Assembly: GCA_012845835.1 (NCBI GenBank)
Contig: JABAKD010000023.1
Span: forward strand, 21,608,203 to 21,672,202
DNA: 64,000 nt
DNA from: Undaria pinnatifida
Taxonomy: Eukaryota; Sar; Phaeophyceae; Laminariales; Alariaceae
Reading direction: 5' to 3'
The position numbers and the translations under genes were made by a program. This document shows positions 51,169-61,307 of this stretch, in pieces. Position 1 is the first letter of the stretch. Each line of letters begins with the position of its first letter. The notes under the pieces are model-generated. The model had not been told where the DNA came from. It did not search any database and saw only the letters and a list, made by a program, of their open reading frames with translations.

Positions 51169-52815
51169 ATGGAGTGCCTGGGGAAGACAGGGGAAGACGC
51201 AGTCGAAAGAGATCGCCTGCTGGAGGTCGTGGCTAGGTTGGGAGAGGAGATGCTACTAAGGAAAGGAGGGGACGTAGGGAAGGTGGTGTGGGCGTTAGGT
51301 GGAGAGCTGCTCGCGCCACATATTGACGTAGAGCGCGTGAAGAAATTATTCGGGGAACGACACAAGGTCGACCAGTTTGCACTGCTGGAACAGATAGCGA
51401 GGGTAGGCGTGCCGGTGGATGTGGGACCCGGAGGTAATCTCGAGCGGGAACTGGCATACGGGAACCATAGCAGCGCCAGAAACCACGTGGCCGACGTGTG
51501 GGAGAATGCAGTGGGAGACGTCAAGAAAGGGAAAGCGATCGTGATGCCGGTGAGAGTAGCGCGGAGCGTGCGAGGTTCGCGGATTAATCCCGTGGGGGTA
51601 GTGGAAGAAGAAGGTAAGAGGAGGATAGTCCATATTTCGACGTTCAGCAGCGAACCGGAGCAACCCGGGGGGGGGGGGCGGCCGGTTAACGAGACGACGT
51701 ACTGGGACCAGATTTCAGAATGCCACCTGGCGAGCGTGATGGGCCAAATTATCAAGAGGGTGCTGGGGCTGCGGAACAAATTCGGGACAGGTAAAAGGAT
51801 CCTGATACAAAAAATGGACGTGAAGAGTGCCTTTCGACAGGTGGGAGTGGATCCAGCAGGGGCAGCAAACTTCGGGTACGTGCTGGGAGGGTATTTGTTT
51901 ATCGACTTGCGGTTGCATTTCGGATGGAGGGGGAGCCCAGGGTGGTGGGGTGTGATCGCCAGCGCGATCCAGCAGGCACAGAGGCAGACGACACAAGCAT
52001 CGGCGACGATCCTAGCTGCTGGCAAGGAGGCCACAGCGCATGTCCAAGTCGCGGGGCATACGGGAGTAGCGGTGGAGCCGCTGCCGCGGGGCTGCATAGT
52101 CGCGGAAGCGGAAGGGGGAGGGGAGGAGGACCCAGCGTGGGTGGTTTTTTTCATGGATGATGCGGTTTCGGTGGAGGTGCAGTGGGAAGCAGGCGGGGGA
52201 AGGTGCTTAGTGCTGCCGCAGGCACTGGCGTCGAATCACCACCAAGCGATGGGGGAGAGGGCAGTGGGTGAGGAGCCTCTGCTGTCACATAAAAAGGTGA
52301 CGGATTGGGCCCCTCGGCAGGAGGTACTGGGTTTTGACTCAGACACGGAGAGAATGACGATATCCTTGCCGGGAAGGAAGGTCACGGAGCTACGGGAGAT
52401 GCTCCAGGAGTGGCCCGAGGAGAGGAGCAAGGCGACGGTACGGGAGGTCCTCGTGCTGGCAGGCAAACTGCACCACGTGACGCACGTGATTAGACCAGGG
52501 CGGTATTTCGTGCGGCGGCTTCTGCAGCTGAGCAAGCTTCATCTGAATGGGCAGGAGAAAAGGGGGGGGGGGAGGGGGGCATGGGGAAAGGACAGGAAGA
52601 AGGCAGAGGCAGGGAGGGTGGTATATCTGACGGAAGAGTTCATGGCGGACGTGGAGTGGTGGAGATGGTGCATGACGGAGGGCTTGGCCGGGCGGGGGGA
52701 AGAGTTGGCGGCACCGTTCTTCCGGTTCGTGAAACAGCCTCATAAAAGAACCTGGTTTTCCGACGCATCATTCGAGGCAGTAGGGGGGCTATGCCTGGAG
52801 ACGGGGGTGTATTGA
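51169..52815 (+). CDS. DIRS-like reverse transcriptase
   Basis: 548 codons. RT motif A at KMDVKSAFRQV (D217), motif B region FGWRGSPGWWGV (251-262), catalytic MDD at 329-331 (52153-52161), then VLGFDSDTERMTISLP, the LAGKLHHVTHVIRPGRYFVRRLL region and the RNase H start TWFSDAS. This set is characteristic of DIRS-type RT. An insertion-like low-complexity stretch (about 272-322) lies between motifs B and C. The stop after GLCLETGVY cuts the RNase H domain at its first strand. Confidence 0.85.
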   Translation: MECLGKTGEDAVERDRLLEVVARLGEEMLLRKGGDVGKVVWALGGELLAPHIDVERVKKLFGERHKVDQFALLEQIARVGVPVDVGPGGNLERELAYGNHSSARNHVADVWENAVGDVKKGKAIVMPVRVARSVRGSRINPVGVVEEEGKRRIVHISTFSSEPEQPGGGGRPVNETTYWDQISECHLASVMGQIIKRVLGLRNKFGTGKRILIQKMDVKSAFRQVGVDPAGAANFGYVLGGYLFIDLRLHFGWRGSPGWWGVIASAIQQAQRQTTQASATILAAGKEATAHVQVAGHTGVAVEPLPRGCIVAEAEGGGEEDPAWVVFFMDDAVSVEVQWEAGGGRCLVLPQALASNHHQAMGERAVGEEPLLSHKKVTDWAPRQEVLGFDSDTERMTISLPGRKVTELREMLQEWPEERSKATVREVLVLAGKLHHVTHVIRPGRYFVRRLLQLSKLHLNGQEKRGGGRGAWGKDRKKAEAGRVVYLTEEFMADVEWWRWCMTEGLAGRGEELAAPFFRFVKQPHKRTWFSDASFEAVGGLCLETGVY

Positions 52816-53160
52816 AGGTACAACCTGACCGAGGAAGAGAGAGCGAGGACAGTCAGGAGCAGGAGAAGGGAGCACGTGAACAGGCTGTCCATCAATGTTC
52901 TGGAGCTGCTCGGGATGGTGATGACGGCCTTCGGGATGATTGTGATCAGGAAGGATAGGCCGGGGAGGGTGGGAGAGCCAGTACTGATGAGGGGGGAATA
53001 GCTCGTCGGCGGTTCAGTGGGTGAAGAATTGCAAGGGGGGAAAAGGGGATGTGAGATCGGAGGGATGATGAGAATTTTGGGGGTGTTGGAGCAGATAGGG
53101 GGGTGGTGCTTCCAGGCGAAGCACGTGCGGGGGGTGGAGAACGGGTTAGCAGACGGGATA
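52740..53160 (+). pseudogene. DIRS-like RNase H (broken)
   Basis: Begins WFSDAS at the end of the RT ORF. After the TGA at 52813 the same phase resumes with INVLELLGMVMTAF (catalytic Glu region) and PGRVGEPVLMRG. A one-base loss near 52993-53002 then removes the expected Asp of the R-G-D-N block. The continuation SSAVQWVKNCKGG is in another frame, and AKHVRGVENGLADG..RW (final catalytic Asp) in a third. Confidence 0.75.
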
Positions 53161-53239
53161 ACGAGGTGGAAGGAAGACGAAATCCAATCGAGGCTGACCA
53201 AAGAATGCCCTGCCGTCCCGTGGCAGGCCCAGGAGCTTG

Positions 53240-54433
53240 GACCGGAAGGAGAGGAGATGTGTTCGGAGATTTTGCACGCAGCTACGGACTTGGGCGGGTT
53301 GCGAAGTCGACTGGAAAGACTTATGCGCAAGGGTGGAGAATGTGGGTGAGTTGGAGGATGATGAGGGGAAAAGGGAACTGGTTAGGGAAGGACATGGACG
53401 AGTGGGAGCTGGTGGAGGAGCTGACAGAGTTCATGGCCTACTGCTGCGCGGAAAGGAAGAATAAGGAGGCGACCGTGGCAGGGAAGCTGATGGCGGTTAA
53501 CTTTTATCACGAGCAGTGGGGGGGGCTGTCTCTGCCGCTGCAGCACTTCAGGATTCAGGCAGTGAAGAAGGGAATCAGGAGGGCGCATGCGGAGGCGGGG
53601 AACCAGGCACGGGTAAGGAGGCCGCTGACGTGGGAGATGATCAGAGTGATGGAGGAGGGTATCGGCGCGTGGGGGTAGGGGGGAGGATCGTGTGGATCGG
53701 GCTGGCACTGACGTATCAGCTGCTGCTGTGGGCTTCGGAACTATTCGCGGAGGAAGGAAGAAAGGCGCATGAGGTTTACTGCTTGAGGAGGGGGGATGTG
53801 GCTTTCTTCGAGAAAGGGGTGCAGCTGGGACCGGGAGGGAAGGAAGCCGCGGATATGGTGGAGATCCGTTTCAAGGGGGGGAAAGGAGACCAGGGGAGAA
53901 AAGGCGCGGTAGCCGTGAGAACAAAAGGTTCGGGGGGGGTCGGGGGGGGGGTGGAAGGGAACGTAGTGGACCTGATGGCGGAGCTAGTAGGCTACTACGG
54001 GGAGACGGTTCCGGGGGGGGGAAACGCCCCGCTGATGATCTACAGGAGCGGGGGAAGATGGAAGGTATGGACGAAAGGGCAAGCGACGTTTTGCTTAAGG
54101 AGCGGGCTGGAGAGAGTGGCGAGGAAATGGAAGAAGCAAGGGAAGGGGGCAGTGGGAGAGCTGGTTCCAGAGGAATTCGAGCTGCATTCCGGAAGAATAG
54201 GGGGAGCGACAAGGCTGGCGGAGATGGGAGCACAGCCGTGGGTGATCCAGAGAGAAGGAAGGTGGGCGTCGCAGGCATTCATGGGGTACGTGAGATCGAA
54301 TATGGAAGACCCCCTTTGGGTGTCAAGAATTTTGGTAGGGAGGTCAGGAGCGCCGGGCAGACAGCCGGGGCAAGGGACGAGATGGGGGGGGGGAAGGGGG
54401 GGGGGGAGGGGGGGGGGGCGGGGGCGAGGGTAG
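53240..54433 (+). pseudogene. DIRS-like tyrosine recombinase (frameshifted)
   Basis: N-terminal core-binding part in 53103-53678 (STGKTYAQGWRMWVSW ... FMAYC ... VKKGIRRAHAE). The catalytic part is in the frame of 53516-54433: box I LLLWASELF, box II HSGR (H224, R227), GRW (W250) and nucleophile Y258 in FMGYVR. The box I arginine position is tryptophan (W72, codon TGG at 53729-53731, one C-to-T step from CGG). The frame changes at about 53676. In intact relatives it integrates a circular cDNA. Confidence 0.8.
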
Positions 54434-54471
54434 AATAGGGTAGGCGCGGGCGTAGAACGCGGCTTCCGAAT

Positions 54472-54680
54472 GGGCTTCTGGTTGTTGAGGTGATCTGTCG
54501 GGAAGGGCGCAGGTCAGCCGCGTACAATAGCTGGGAGAGGGAGCGGGGGAGGGAGAGGGGGGCAAGGAAAACCGGACGAGGGTGAGCCGTCAGTTTCCAC
54601 CCCCCCCACCCTCCCCCGCGGGCGGGGGGAAACGCCATGATATTAATGAACACGCATATTTTCTTGAAGAAGAGACCAAA
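54472..54680 (+). repeat. DIRS-like element, split direct repeat B1
   Basis: About 209 bp starting GGGCTTCTGGTTGTTGAGG and ending AGAGACCAAA, directly joined to A2. Matches B2 (55091-55294) with a few substitutions and a short indel. Confidence 0.85.
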
Positions 54681-54980
54681 ATGTAAGAATGTCGGAACAG
54701 TCTGGAGTTTGGCGGAACGAAGAGGAAATATCGGAGATCCGGGTAGCATAGGAGGGGGGGGTGGTTCCAGGGGGAGGGATAGCAAAAATAGGAGGACCTC
54801 AGCAGCAACAACGTAGCACAGCAGCAGCACACCAGCAGCGAGTATCTGACACAACGCACGGTAGAGGAAGAAGGGAGTAGCGCCCACGCAGCAGCGACAG
54901 CAGCAGCAGTAGCAGTAGGGAGAAGACGTCGGCAGGAGTATAGGGGAGAGAGGTGGCACGGGGAGACACCAATCGCAATC
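54681..54980 (+). repeat. DIRS-like element, split direct repeat A2
   Basis: 300 bp, near-identical to A1. The B1-A2 junction CCAAA|ATGTAAG represents the circle junction sequence expected for this class. Confidence 0.85.
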
Positions 54981-55090
54981 TCCCACCCTCCCACCCGATT
55001 GCTTCACGAGCAGGAGGGCTAAAGGGGAGGGTGGGGGAGGGAGGCGAGAGGAAGGAAGGAAGGAAGGGCAGGGATTGATTCCGGGGGGGG

Positions 55091-55294
55091 GGGCTTCTGG
55101 TTGTTGAGGTGATCTGTAGGGGGGCAAGTCAGCCGCGTACAATAGCTGGGAGAGGGAGCGGGGGAGGGAGAGGGGGGCAAGGAAAACCGGACGAGGGTGA
55201 GCCGTCAGTTTCCACCCACCCCACCCTCCCCCGCGGGCGGGGGGAACGCCATGATATTAATGAACACGCATATTTTCGTGAAGAGGAGACCAAA
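55091..55294 (+). repeat. DIRS-like element, split direct repeat B2
   Basis: Matches B1 and ends GGAGACCAAA at the element border, after which repeat G resumes (ATTGCATGTTTTTCG). The 110-bp spacer 54981-55090 is G-rich with (GGAA)n and a poly-G run. Confidence 0.85.
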
Positions 55295-55905
55295 ATTGCA
55301 TGTTTTTCGTTGTTCAGTTGTTTCTTCGTTCATTTTCTACCATGATTCGTTCGAACTCGTTTTTCATGTCCTGAACAATTTTTTTAACCTTTACTTTATT
55401 TTATTTTTTTATTTTTTTACTCTCTTTTTCCAAGATTTGTTTTTGGGAGTTGAACTTTGCAACTTTGCTTTTTTTATGAATTGAACTTGCATTGACGTCC
55501 ATGCTAGGGAGTTGAATTTGCATTTTATTAGACGCCCATGCGAGCTTTTATGTAATGCGCCCAAGGGCACACAACTCGAGGCAACATGAGCAAGCTGAAG
55601 CTGTGGGCCAGTTATGACAACAACTGTATTTTTTTCCTTTTTCAGTTGTTTCCTCGCTCATTTTCTGCTATCTCCTTTAAATTTGATTTGTGCGAACTCG
55701 TTTTTCATCTTCTGAACCTTTTTTTCAACCTTTTTTTACTTTTTTACTCCTTTTTTCCAAGATTTGTTTTTGTGAGTTGAACTTGCAACTTCGCTTATCC
55801 GGGAGTTGAACTTGCACTTTCATAGACGTCCATGTGAGCTTTTTTGCAATGCGCCCAAGGGCACACAACACAAGACAAGAGAAGCAAGCGGGCGCTCTGG
55901 GACAA
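55295..55905 (+). repeat. Dispersed repeat G, second plus-strand copy, continuation
   Basis: T-rich segments with TCGTTCGAACTCGTTTTTCAT and GGGAGTTGAACTTGCA, GACGTCCATGCGAGC, GCGCCCAAGGGCACACAAC, present twice (about 55310-55620 and 55640-55880). Same modules as 28640-29130 and inverted 58230-58640. Confidence 0.7.
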
Positions 55906-56146
55906 TTATGACCTCTATATACCGCACTTCACCCTCCAAACGGTCGAAGTCGGTGGGTGCCGGGACAGGTGGCGGTGGTGGGGGAGGGGCGGGCTCGTGG
56001 ACAGTCGTCGGTGACCACAATACCGGCAGTCCGAAATGGGTGTGTCCCAGACACAAAACTTGCGGGGGGCATATCCTCGCCAGGACCCGAAATGGTTCCA
56101 GCTCGCAGTACGGGGTCTGCGACACTCGCCGCCCAGATATCCCTGA

Positions 56147-56288
56147 AACGTGCCAAACTTTCTTCAACATCAACCGAAAACACTGGGGCTCGGGGGAAAA
56201 CCCCGTGTGTGCGAGTGGTGTGGGGGGGACACAGGCGGATCTCCCTCGATCGGGGTGCTCAACGATGGCGTGGACAGCACCACAAATC
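56147..56288 (+). pseudogene. Possible exon with CxxC motif, ending at a GTGAGT donor
   Basis: The frame ending at 56287 plus one base includes PRVCEWCGGDTGGSP and GVLNDGVDSTTN with good codon character, and is followed at 56289 by GTGAGTC, a strong splice donor. The phase left over (one base) matches the exon at 57127. A different frame is open upstream (55806-56441, 211 codons, with CPRHKTCGGH). Either a frame disruption or misjudged exon structure is involved. Confidence 0.3.
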
Positions 56289-56417
56289 GTGAGTCGTACT
56301 TTTTATGTGTTGGCATGTGTCTTTGAACAATCAGTTCAGCCACAACAGTGTATGCTGCGCGCCGTGAGAGAGTGGTCGGCGCAGACAATCACATGCTTGC
56401 CAGGCGTCATGTTTGCC

Positions 56418-57172
56418 CTTTTAGTTCGTGTTCGATACTAGGGAAGCATCGCGCCGCCTTTGCTCTCGAGTTCTCCCCAGTTGTGTACGGCCAATTTTCT
56501 TTTTGCATGCAATCTTCTTGCTCGAGCTTTCTTCCTTCGTGTGTTGTCTATTCGTAGGGTGCCAAAAAGATTTTGTGTGCAACCTTTTTCTTTTCCAAAC
56601 CGTAACTTTCGTGTGAACTCCGCCCCTGTGTCTGCTGTTCCGCGTCTGCGACACCAGCTTGGTCAAACTTCTACGTCGTGTGGAAGGAGTGCTTGGGCAC
56701 GTAGCCTTTTAGTTCCTGTTCGATACTAGGGAAGCGTCGCGCCGCCTTTGCTCTCGAGTTCTCCCCAGCTTCTTCTTTTCCAAACCGTAACTTTCGTGTA
56801 AACTCCGCCCCTGTGTCTGCTGTTCCGCGTCTGCGACACCAGCTTGGTCAAACTTCTACGTGTGGAAGGAGTGCTTAGGCACGTAGCCTTGTAGTTCCTG
56901 TTCGATACTAGGGAAGCCTCGCGCCGCCTTTGCTCTCGAGTTCTCCGCAGTTGTGTACGACCAATTCTTTTTTGGATGCAATATTTTTGCTCGAGCTTTC
57001 CTCCTTCGTGTGTTGTCTACTCGTAGGGTGCCAAAACGTTTTTGCGTGCAACCTTTTTCTATCCCAAACCGTAACTTTCGTGTAAACTCCACCCCTGTGT
57101 CTGCTGTTCCGCGTCTGCGACACCAGCTTGGTCAACCTTCCACGTCGTGCGGAAGGAGTGCTTGGGCACGCG
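56418..57172 (+). repeat. Threefold tandem duplication including an exon start
   Basis: Units start at about 56418, 56705 and 56887 with TTTTAGTTCCTGTTCGATACTAGGG and include CTCTCGAGTTCTCCCCAG and AAACCGTAACTTTCGTG. Each ends in TCTGCGACACCAGCTTGGTCAA..TTC.ACGTCGTG.GGAAGGAGTGCTT. The middle unit lacks about 105 bp. Each unit ends with the same acceptor-like ACCAG and the first 40-45 nt of the exon at 57127. Confidence 0.7.
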
Positions 57173-57230
57173 TTGCCTGGGGAAGCTCAAGTTCGCCTGG
57201 GTCGTCCCGGAGGAGAGTCCCGTAATCGGG
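57127..57230 (+). pseudogene. Possible exon between acceptor ACCAG and donor GTGAGT
   Basis: 104 nt read as two leftover bases plus 34 codons: WSTFHVVRKECLG, then TRCLGKLKFAWVVPEESPVIG, with C/G-rich third positions and no stop. Flanked by CACCAG and GTGAGTTC. Cysteines at ECLGTRC could pair with the upstream CEWC as a zinc site. No family recognised. Partial copies of its 5' end sit in the tandem units upstream, where a TAG follows CLGT. Confidence 0.35.
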
Positions 57231-57361
57231 GTGAGTTCACTACTGCTGTCGTTTCCTTTTTGAAGTCTACGCGTACATGTAGACACTTTTTATGGAGGGA
57301 AAAAAAACCGGCTACAGAGCTACCTACAACTGAAATTCAACCAACTGCTGATTATTATGAT

Positions 57362-59393
57362 AATACAAGGGCTCCGCTCCGCGGGCGGCTGACGCCGCCC
57401 TCTACGCTCGCGCAAGGCAAGGAAGAATGCAACAAAAAACATGTAAAGGGGACAGAAAGAAGGAGGCCCATGATTTGGTGCAAACAGCGATTTGATAATG
57501 CCAAAAGCTGCTTGTGCAAAGCAAGTTGCCCTGTTGGGCTCAGCTGTGCTGTGTGCTTTTGTTACCGGTGTTACGTTTTGATCGGCAGTAGGGGGGTAAT
57601 TTGCGTGGGGGAAAAAACAGGGGCCCGTGAAAGATCAAATACATGTAGAAAAAGAAAAAAGAATAAAAGTAGCACATCACAACAACACGTATTACAACCG
57701 GTACTGCTCTATGTTCGAAAGAAAGCACACAGCGCAGCACGACACAGCACCACAGCGAAGGGCACGGCAGCGCACCGTACGGCTCCCCACGGCTCCGCAC
57801 GGCGCTACGCTGCGCTGCTGGGCTGTATATAGCCGGACTGATCTGAGCTGGGCGTGCATTGTGATCCAACAGCGTAGTACCTGATGGTATGTACAAACCT
57901 GGTGTAGTAGTACCGGTATGTACTATAAGCCTCAAGGTCTTCTCGTTGGTTCGAATCTCGGTGTCATCGGGGGGAAACAAATGATCCTCATGAAAAATAA
58001 TAGATATTAATTTGACTTTGTGATCTTCTAGTAGATAGACTGTTCGCTTATAAGCCTGGTTTTCGTTGGTTGAATCCACGGGTCATGAAAAACAAATGAT
58101 CCTCGTAAAAAAATGGATATACAGTCTAATGGTAAAATAATAGTACTGGTAGATACACCACTGCTGTTGTGACACATTGTGGTAACAACTGAAAAACAAA
58201 AAAAAATACCAGGTACTCCGGAGTACAATAATTGTCATAACTGGCCCACAGCTTCAGCTTGCTCCTGTTGCCTTGTGTTGTGTGCCCTTGAGCGCATTAC
58301 AAAAAAGCTCGCATGACGTCTATTAAAATGCAAGTTCAACTCCCTCGCGTGGACGTCCATTAAAATGCAAGTTCAATTCCGAAAAAAGCAAAGTTGCAAG
58401 TTCAACTCCCAAAAACAAATCTTGGAAAAAAAGAGTAAACAAATATAAAAAATGTTAAAAAAATGTTCAGAACTTGAAAAACGAGTTCGAACGAATCAAA
58501 TTTAAAGGAGATAGTAGTAGAAAATGAACGAAGAAACAACTGAAAAACGAAAAAAAAGCAATAATAATTGACGAAATGGAAGAACCAATAAAGTGTGGAA
58601 GAAAGCAACGAAGAGCTGGAACGGTGAAAAAATGTTGCCAAGAGGTGCTTGTGCAGAGCTAATTGCTCTGCGCTAGATGCTTGTCGATGTCACGTTCTGA
58701 ACGGCAGTACGTGCGACGAGAACACGACACGTACATAATAAATGGTACCTGGTACCTGTATCATACCTGGTACTACTACTACTACTGCTGTATGTTCAAA
58801 AGAACGCACAGTGCCGCACGACACAACACCGCAAAACGAAGGGCAAGACACGGCACCACAATATGCCGCGCTGCACTGCTGAGCTATATATAGCCGGGCT
58901 GACCGGTGCTGGGGGTGCGTTGTGATCCAACAACGTAGTACGTATGTACAAACTTGTTAGTCTAGACTAATAGTACCTGTACGTGGGATGATACTGCGAA
59001 TGAATGTTACTGGCATGTAGGACTAATAAAAGTACCGCAAAGCACGCAGCACGGCAAAGCAGCAAAACACGTCAAAGCACAGCGCTGCGCTCTGCTAAGC
59101 TAGAGCTGCAGGGCATCGCAGGGCATTGCACGGCGCTGCGTTGCTGCGAGCTATAGCGCTGCGGTGGGGTGCTGGGCGGTGCGGAGCTGATGAGCCACCG
59201 GAGATGCCAGGGATGACCAACCGAGCGCTTTCAGCACAAATATATTTTTCCCCAGCAACTTATTTTCAGGAACTTCGGGGCGGTTCTTATCCACCGGAAC
59301 TAATTTTCTTTTTTACAATTACGGGCTGAGAAGGGCTGAGAGGGGGGAGGATATGCCGAGCGAGACCTCCGAGGGGGTCGAGAACTAAGTAAT
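57362..59393 (-). repeat. Dispersed repeat G, right arm (inverted)
   Basis: Read on the minus strand it follows the left arm in order: outer end TTACTTAGTTCTCGACCCCC, one GC-rich unit, TTGTTGGATCACAACGC..CTATATATAGC, T-rich motifs, tRNA-like units (plus-strand 57935-57970 and 58018-58085), the second TATA module and CGGGCGGC inner end. No LARD is present, so it shows the pre-insertion state approximately. Confidence 0.75.
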
Positions 59394-61225
59394 TAAGCCG
59401 ATGTACGGATCATCGGTGCGAAACCAACGTAGCAATTACCAATACTACAGCAGTAGTACATACCCTTTCACCTTCCCCACAGCAGTGCAGCGGTAGTCTA
59501 CATCAGGTGCCTACGTCAGTGGTGGACGCATTCGGGCATTTTGTGTACAGCTGTTGTGTACCAGTTCGTACAGCGGGAGTGACCACGTTCAGACAGTTTG
59601 GCTGCCGACAAAAAAATTAACGTGCCGGCTTTATTTATTGAGCAACCTTCAACCTGTATCACAGGTGCGTCAGCCTACGTAGCAACTACCAACCTACGTA
59701 GCGACTACTAACCAACGAAGCAACTACCAATACTATATACACCAGTTGTCTACAGCAGTGGTGGGCGCGTTCAGGCAGTTTATGTACAGCTATTGTCTAC
59801 CAGTTCGTTCAGAGGAGTTATCATATTTAGACACGTTGTCTGCTGAAAAAATCAGAATTTATGCCGGCTTTATTCATTGAGCAACCTTCAGCCTTCAACC
59901 ACATTCTGTCATTTAATGTGTCATACAATATGTATTCATGTAATGTAGGTATTAATAGGAGGACAGGGAGCCGGCCCACAGAGCAACCTTCAACTGATTC
60001 AAATTACCCGTGTATGGAATGTTTAACGTTGGTGCGTCGACACATCCAGCATCCACCAATCTATGTGCCCAACTACTGCTGTAGGTAGCTGTGGGCTACA
60101 GCAGTACGTAGTGTGTACGTTTACGCTGTTATTAGCTGTGTCGTATTATAAGGCGCATTTTTTTATGGTCCCCCTGTTTCTACAGGAGCGCCCTCAGACA
60201 TGCTGAGGGCCCAGCCAGCGTTTCCTTCCTCTACCACTTCTGCATTACGCGTAGTAAACAAACGCCAACCCATGGACCCTGCCAGGTTTTCCTTTCTCTG
60301 TTACTGCTGCTGTACACACGATACAAATGCGTCTACCCTACCTCCCTTCCACCTGTACCTTCAGCCAGTTTTCTACAGATATTGACTACCAATATGTACA
60401 GCAGTTTTGAGCACGTTGAAGCGAAGGCTACTGCTGTACACATGATACGATTGCGTCGACCCTCCCTCCCTCCCACCTGTACGTTCAGCCAGTTTGTCTA
60501 CAGCTGTTGTCTACCAGTACGTACTGCAGTAATGAGCATACTCAACCAGTTTGTCCCCGACGAAAAAAAAATGTGTAAACGTGTCCGCTTTATATAGACT
60601 ATTGACCTGTCTTCGACTGAATGAACCAAAGGCATATTACGTGACATACCATCTGTGTTGACGTACAGCAGTAGTTACCATCAATAGAGGGAAAGTCAAT
60701 TCAGTCAAATTACACCTATGTGTGATATTATTCCCGTTGGTGCGCCGACACACCCAGCTTACAACAATCTATGTGCCCACCAGTAACACAGCTGTAGGCT
60801 GCAGCAGTACGTAGTGAGGACCTTCACGCGGTTATTGGCTGTGTGGTTTTGGGAGTAGCATATTTTTTATGATCCCGCTTTACCTACAGCAGCGACCAAA
60901 GCCAACTCGAGGACCCTGCCAGGTGTTCCTTCTGCTACTATTGCTGCAGTACGCATGGTAAAAAGGCATCGACAGCACCCTTATATCAACGTATCCGCTA
61001 GAAGCACAGCTGTTGTCTGCAGCTGTAGTGCGTACAATCAGGCGGAATTTCGTTGTGCCGATTTGGGAGTTGCCTTTTTTTGGGGGGGTGGGAGTGCTGC
61101 CGGATGTTCGTTCAAGGAGGGTGTCTTTGTTACCATGCATACGCTTTCTTTCCGTTACTTTTTCTTGTCTGTAGTGTCGGCGATGTGCAACACGTACGGG
61201 AAATACATACGTATATTGTTCAATA
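59394..61225 (+). repeat. Region of diverged tandem repeats
   Basis: The block TACAGC.GTTGTCTACCAGTTCGT..TCAG..GAGT...ACACGTT..CTGC.GA.AAAAA..GCCGGCTTTAT..ATTGAGCAACCTTCA recurs at about 59550, 59775 and 60495. Another block (CGTTGGTGCGTCGACACATCCAGC..CAATCTATGTGCCCA..GCAGTACGTAGTG) recurs at 60027 and 60740, giving a higher-order period of about 715 bp. Sub-100-codon frames here are not supported as genes. Confidence 0.6.
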
Positions 61226-61307
61226 GTTTATGACCAGCTTTAGCCGTTCGGATTTGTCCACATTCTTCGACAAACCGTCAGCTTCACCCCTTTGTCGTCG
61301 TTCGCAG

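Larger units (their letters stand above)
47626..55294 (+). mobile_element. DIRS-order (Ngaro/PAT-like) tyrosine-recombinase retrotransposon
   Basis: 7.67 kb with the order A1, gag-like ORFs, hairpin array, RT, RNase H, tyrosine recombinase, B1, A2, spacer, B2. The split direct repeats (A1-B1A2B2) and the recombinase are diagnostic of PAT/Ngaro-type DIRS elements, which integrate without a target duplication from a circular intermediate (established). No duplication is seen at the borders GTCAATT/ATTGCAT. No methyltransferase domain found, favouring a Ngaro-like affiliation. Several frameshifts make this copy inactive. Confidence 0.85.

Noticed and set aside
50324-51169. Minus-strand ORF of 281 codons, and a plus-strand 159-codon ORF, across the hairpin array
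   Set aside because: Both are Pro/Arg- or Gly/Arg-rich readings of the same GC-rich repeat, open in several phases and on both strands. The hairpin covariation explains conservation better than coding.
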